Origin: Hondaea fermentalgiana
Taxonomy: Eukaryota > Sar > Bigyra > Thraustochytrida > Thraustochytriidae
Direction of reading: 5' to 3'
Assembly (NCBI GenBank): GCA_014084085.1
Contig: NPFB01000114.1
Coordinates: forward strand, 56,987-120,986
Length of the DNA stretch: 64,000 nucleotides
Shown: positions 61,168-64,000 of the stretch, piece by piece
How positions within the stretch are numbered: the stretch's first letter is position 1
How the letters are laid out: every line of letters starts with the position of its first letter
Program-made: the position numbers and the translations under genes
Notes under the pieces: generated by a model
Told to the model about the DNA's origin: nothing
The model's database searches: none
Seen by the model: only the letters and a program-made list of their open reading frames with translations

Positions 61168-61791
61168 CTCGCTGGCTGGCCTTCCGCGTGAAGTCGCTTT
61201 GCCGAGGCCCGCTCTCGACGCGCGAGGTCGCGTCCCCCTCCTTTCTCCGCCGCTGCTTCTGTCTGCCCCTGCTTACTTCGCCTCGCGACGACGTCAGCAG
61301 CGCGATGCAGCCGCTCCCGCGCCCGCAGCAGGCGCGTGCCTCCCTCCGCCCCCTCGCCCCGCCTCGCCTCGCCGCGCCCGCGCCCTCCGCCGCCGGGCCC
61401 TTGCGCGTCTGCCGCCGCCCGCGCAGCGCAGCTGCAGCTGCTGCAGCCCGCGGCGCGGCGGCGGTCGCGGCGGTCGCGGCGGTCGCGGCGTCGCGGCGTC
61501 GCGGCGTCGCGGGCCTTGCGTCGTCGCGCGTCAGTCCGGAGGGACACCTGCTCTGGGTCCCTTGAGGGAGGGGGGAGGGAGCGAGGCGCGCCAAGGCGTT
61601 CTGTCAGAAGCTGACTCGTCGCGCGGCAGGGCCAAGCACTCCTGGTTGGGGACGCAAGGAGACGGATATGAGCAGTATAAAATTGAAATTGTACATGCAG
61701 GTGGCTGTGGCCGACTTTCAAGCTGGTTGTGAGCGGGAGGGGAGACCTCGGTAGGGGTAGGAGATGCGCGAGAGCCAACAGGTGTTCACTG
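61168..61791. other. Spacer between Ntn hydrolase and bromodomain genes
   Basis: No gene is seen. It is very GC-rich near the hydrolase start, with a GCGGCGGTC/GCGGCGTC array (61450-61512) on the promoter side of the hydrolase. A TATAAAA-like string at 61676 on the plus strand has no matching gene. Confidence 0.45.
61450..61512. repeat. GCGGCGGTC / GCGGCGTC array
   Basis: Three ~9-bp GCGGTCGCG units are followed by three or four 8-bp GCGGCGTC units, ~285-345 bp upstream of the Ntn hydrolase start. Confidence 0.9.
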
Positions 61792-63420
61792 TCAAGCCAA
61801 TGGACGGTAGTTGGGCTGAATGGCCTGCAGCTGGCGCGAAACAAATTTCCGCACGCTTTTCAGGGTGTCTTCGTTGAGGAGGTCGAGATCAAGCTCGATC
61901 TCGCCAAAGGCGGATATTGGAAGCTCGACGCCGGCAGCAGCAATCATGTCAAGGATACGTCGCAACTTGTCTCCGTTGAGAAGATTAATATCCCGGCCAA
62001 GACGTCGTTTCATCTCGTACAACTTCTGCGCGCGCGCGAGAGCGCGCTCAGACTTGGCAGATCGCTTGATGGGCTGGGCAGGGGCGAGGGGAACAGGGGT
62101 AGCGGCGTCAAAATCAATGTCAAAGCCCAAATCTTTCCCAAAAGGGCTCAAAGGGCCGATAGGAGAAGCGCCCTGGAGTTGCTGCAGGTGTTGTGACATG
62201 GAAGCCACTTGGGCGCGGAGTCGAGCCACTTCCTCATCCTCAACAATACTGTTGCCAACTCCTCCTCCGCCACCGAGCTGCTTCACCTTGGATTTCTTTG
62301 AGCAACTTGAGGCATTGCTCTGCCCACCACTATTTGAAGAGTGCGAGCGCTTGACACGCTTGGGTCCGAGCGAGGACTCGTGCGTAACCTCAAAAGCCAC
62401 TTTCGGAATGGACTGCCTTTTCCCGAGCACACAGCGCGGAGTCGAGATTTGCAAGAGTTCGCGCAGTCCACTTGCAAAAGTGGCGGCCAGTTCGGCTGCC
62501 TTTTTATACACAGCGCTCCCCCGAGCATTATACAACAATGCATTGGAAAAGGTCTGCTCGATATCCTTTTGCATGGCAACAGCAGTAGCGTAAAAATCTT
62601 TGCTTGCTCGAGTCTTGACGGTACCCAAGTCCATTGGATGCGCTACAATTTGGTGATAGTCGAGTAGGGCTAGTTTCTCCGCGTCTACCGGGGCACAAAA
62701 GTAGCGCTGCGTGTCACGCTCCATGAGGTCCTCCAGTAGGCCCGCCAGCTTCTCAAGCATCGCCTTGTCCGACTTCGTTACTGGGCCATAGCATCCACTT
62801 TCGCTCACACCTGCCGCCGTTACCGTTGCAGTAGCCGCTACCTCTGCATTTGTAGCAACGGTGTTTCGCTTCTTACGTTGACCGCGCACCGTCGCTGGAG
62901 TTCGAACGGCAGATACACCTGTGCTACTCAGCATTCCCAGCTCCCGTTGTCGCCGGTTTTGACCACTTGCAGCCCGTCGACGCGGCGCATACTCGCGAAA
63001 AATTGTCATCAGTCCAGAGCTTTCGTCGAGCTCCCCGCTCAACGTAAACTTGCCAAGCTTATTCGTGCCGCTGCCCTTGACGCTAAAGACTTTGTCAGCA
63101 GAGGAGGACGAACGCTTCGCAAACGTGATGGTGACGTTCTTTTCTGTGAATTTACTGGCTTGTTGCGGGGAGACGCCCTGTACGTCAAAGAATCCTGCAA
63201 AAAGGCCACTGCGCGCGAGACAATGTGGGGGCGGCGCTTCGGTCTTTATTGGGCCGCTCCGCTCACCAGTCTTGACGGGAAGGTCACCCGTTCGCTCGTA
63301 TTGGAAGGGTGCGCAGAGCTCAACGTTGGCGAGATCTGCTTCCTGCATTGCCCAGCGACCTTCAAACACGAGCTTGCCACTGCCATCCTTGGCGAGGGTC
63401 CCGCGCATGACGGGCCGCAT
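61792..63420 (-). CDS. Bromodomain-NET (BET/GTE-like) chromatin protein with a distinct N-terminal domain
   Basis: The 542-residue product has one bromodomain at about 225-325 (DYHQIVAHPMDLGTVKTR, acetyl-lysine-binding Asn298 in LLYNARG). A NET (extra-terminal) domain lies at about 460-530 (GRDINLLNGDKLRRILDMI, ELDLDLLNEDTLKSVRKFV). Single bromodomain plus NET is the plant/protist GTE layout of BET proteins, which read acetylated histones and recruit transcription machinery. Residues 1-150 form a separate beta-rich region ending in GSGTNKLGKFTLSG-x-LD-x-x-x-G-x-M-x-x-x-R-x-YAPRRR, a pattern I associate with proteins of other stramenopiles but cannot name. Basic clusters (KKRNT, KRVKRSH, KKSKVK) suggest nuclear import. 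Start ATG 63420. Confidence 0.9.
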   Translation of the reverse strand: MRPVMRGTLAKDGSGKLVFEGRWAMQEADLANVELCAPFQYERTGDLPVKTGERSGPIKTEAPPPHCLARSGLFAGFFDVQGVSPQQASKFTEKNVTITFAKRSSSSADKVFSVKGSGTNKLGKFTLSGELDESSGLMTIFREYAPRRRAASGQNRRQRELGMLSSTGVSAVRTPATVRGQRKKRNTVATNAEVAATATVTAAGVSESGCYGPVTKSDKAMLEKLAGLLEDLMERDTQRYFCAPVDAEKLALLDYHQIVAHPMDLGTVKTRASKDFYATAVAMQKDIEQTFSNALLYNARGSAVYKKAAELAATFASGLRELLQISTPRCVLGKRQSIPKVAFEVTHESSLGPKRVKRSHSSNSGGQSNASSCSKKSKVKQLGGGGGVGNSIVEDEEVARLRAQVASMSQHLQQLQGASPIGPLSPFGKDLGFDIDFDAATPVPLAPAQPIKRSAKSERALARAQKLYEMKRRLGRDINLLNGDKLRRILDMIAAAGVELPISAFGEIELDLDLLNEDTLKSVRKFVSRQLQAIQPNYRPLA

Positions 63421-64000
63421 CGTTCGATGCTACAATGTATGTTCTTTCTCGCAAACAAACAGAGAGAACTCGGGCGAGCAACAGCTTCTTAAACACAACA
63501 GGGACAAAGAGACAAAGAGAGAGAGAAGGGGAGAGAGAGAATCACGATCGCTCGACTGGCAAGCGGTCAGCGCAGGGGCGGGTGACGTCGCGTCGCTCCT
63601 CCCCAATGCCTCTCTTCTTCCTCTCTCTTTGTCACCACCGCCACCGTCGGGACGCGGAGATGCGCCAAGACAGAGCCGGCCGGTCAGCGGTTCTTCGCGT
63701 AGCGTGCAGAACGGCCGCGTCGACGTCTCGCGCCGCGCCAGACGCCGCGTCTGCGCGGCTTGGCGCGCGCGGCTGGCCGCCAGCCAGCTAGCCAGCTAGG
63801 CGGCGCGGGCAAGCGGGTTTTCCCCTCGCGCGCAGGTCGACGGAGGGAGGGAGGGAGGGAGGGAGGGATAGATGGATGGATGGATGGATGGATGGATGGA
63901 TGGGTCTGTCTGCCCGTCTGTCTGTTTGCCTGCCTCGGCCGCGGGCGAGTTCCACTCCCCGGGCGCTCGCCGGAGCACGCGCGCGCGCCTACGCACGCAC
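63421..64000. other. Upstream of the bromodomain gene, to window end
   Basis: No gene is seen. It contains GA-rich runs (63495-63540), GCCAGCTAGCCAGCTAG (63778-63798), a (GGGA)n tract changing to (GATG)n (63841-63905), a TCTG/CCTG stretch and GCGC/GCAC at the end. The promoter of the bromodomain gene must lie in the left part. Density of tetranucleotide repeats at the right edge resembles the desert. Confidence 0.5.
63841..63905. repeat. (GGGA)n to (GATG)n composite tract
   Basis: Seven GGGA units pass through GATA into about nine GATG units, another unit switch with period 4 retained. Confidence 0.95.

Noticed and set aside
63800..64000. Telomere or subtelomere at the window edge
   Set aside because: No TTAGGG-type array is present; the repeats are ordinary tetranucleotides.

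Overview
The window is nuclear DNA from a GC-rich, intron-poor protist. Most genes are single exons. The few introns I can place are 80-181 bp with GTAAGT, GTGAGT or GTACGT donors. Gene content (organelle-targeted acetolactate synthase, AP2-domain factor, DPH6 with RidA domains, SDR16C dehydrogenase, SLC22A18-like carrier, BET-type bromodomain-NET protein) and the sea of simple repeats suggest a thraustochytrid-like stramenopile (labyrinthulomycete). This lineage is an inference from gene style and composition, not proven here. Two runs of exactly 100 N (4006-4105, 39925-40024) are placeholder assembly gaps, both inside simple repeats.

Left gene-rich arm (about 1.7-25.4 kb). In order: acetolactate synthase (-), GDPD phosphodiesterase (+), DMAP1/SWC4 (+), two SDR oxidoreductases (-,-), a 2OG-Fe(II) oxygenase (-), a small membrane protein (+), an atypical dual-specificity phosphatase lacking the catalytic Arg (-), DPH6 (+), a HIT protein (+), an SDR16C dehydrogenase (-), pyridoxal kinase (+) and a polyQ AP2-domain factor (-). 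Genes alternate strand often. Three of the four convergent 3' spacers here carry degenerate minisatellites or a C30 homopolymer.

Central desert (25.4-44.3 kb). About 19 kb has no protein gene I can support. Its left 16.5 kb is GC-rich and saturated with short-period repeats, above all tetranucleotides whose unit changes from tract to tract (TTTC, GCGT, CGAT, AATC, TTGC, GCAG, TGGC, TTCG, CATC, GGTT, GAGT). Its right 2.3 kb is less GC-rich and contains an exon-like fragment resembling mitochondrial ribosomal protein bL27m and a short 48-bp repeat array.

Right gene-rich arm (44.3-63.4 kb). In order: derlin (-), a PH-less PI-PLC with an N-terminal lipidation motif (+), a Med12-like protein (-), a VARP-like VPS9 protein (-), a cysteine-rich type II membrane protein (-), an SLC22A18-like MFS carrier (+), a NEK6/7-like kinase (+), a secreted choloylglycine hydrolase/penicillin acylase-family Ntn hydrolase (-) and a bromodomain-NET protein (-).

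The genes are mostly housekeeping or regulatory and do not form one pathway: branched-chain amino acid synthesis, diphthamide, B6 salvage, lipid signalling, ER-associated degradation, endosomal Rab activation, chromatin and transcription. The least explained parts are the tetranucleotide desert, the minisatellites in convergent spacers, the Cys-rich membrane protein and the Arg-less phosphatase.
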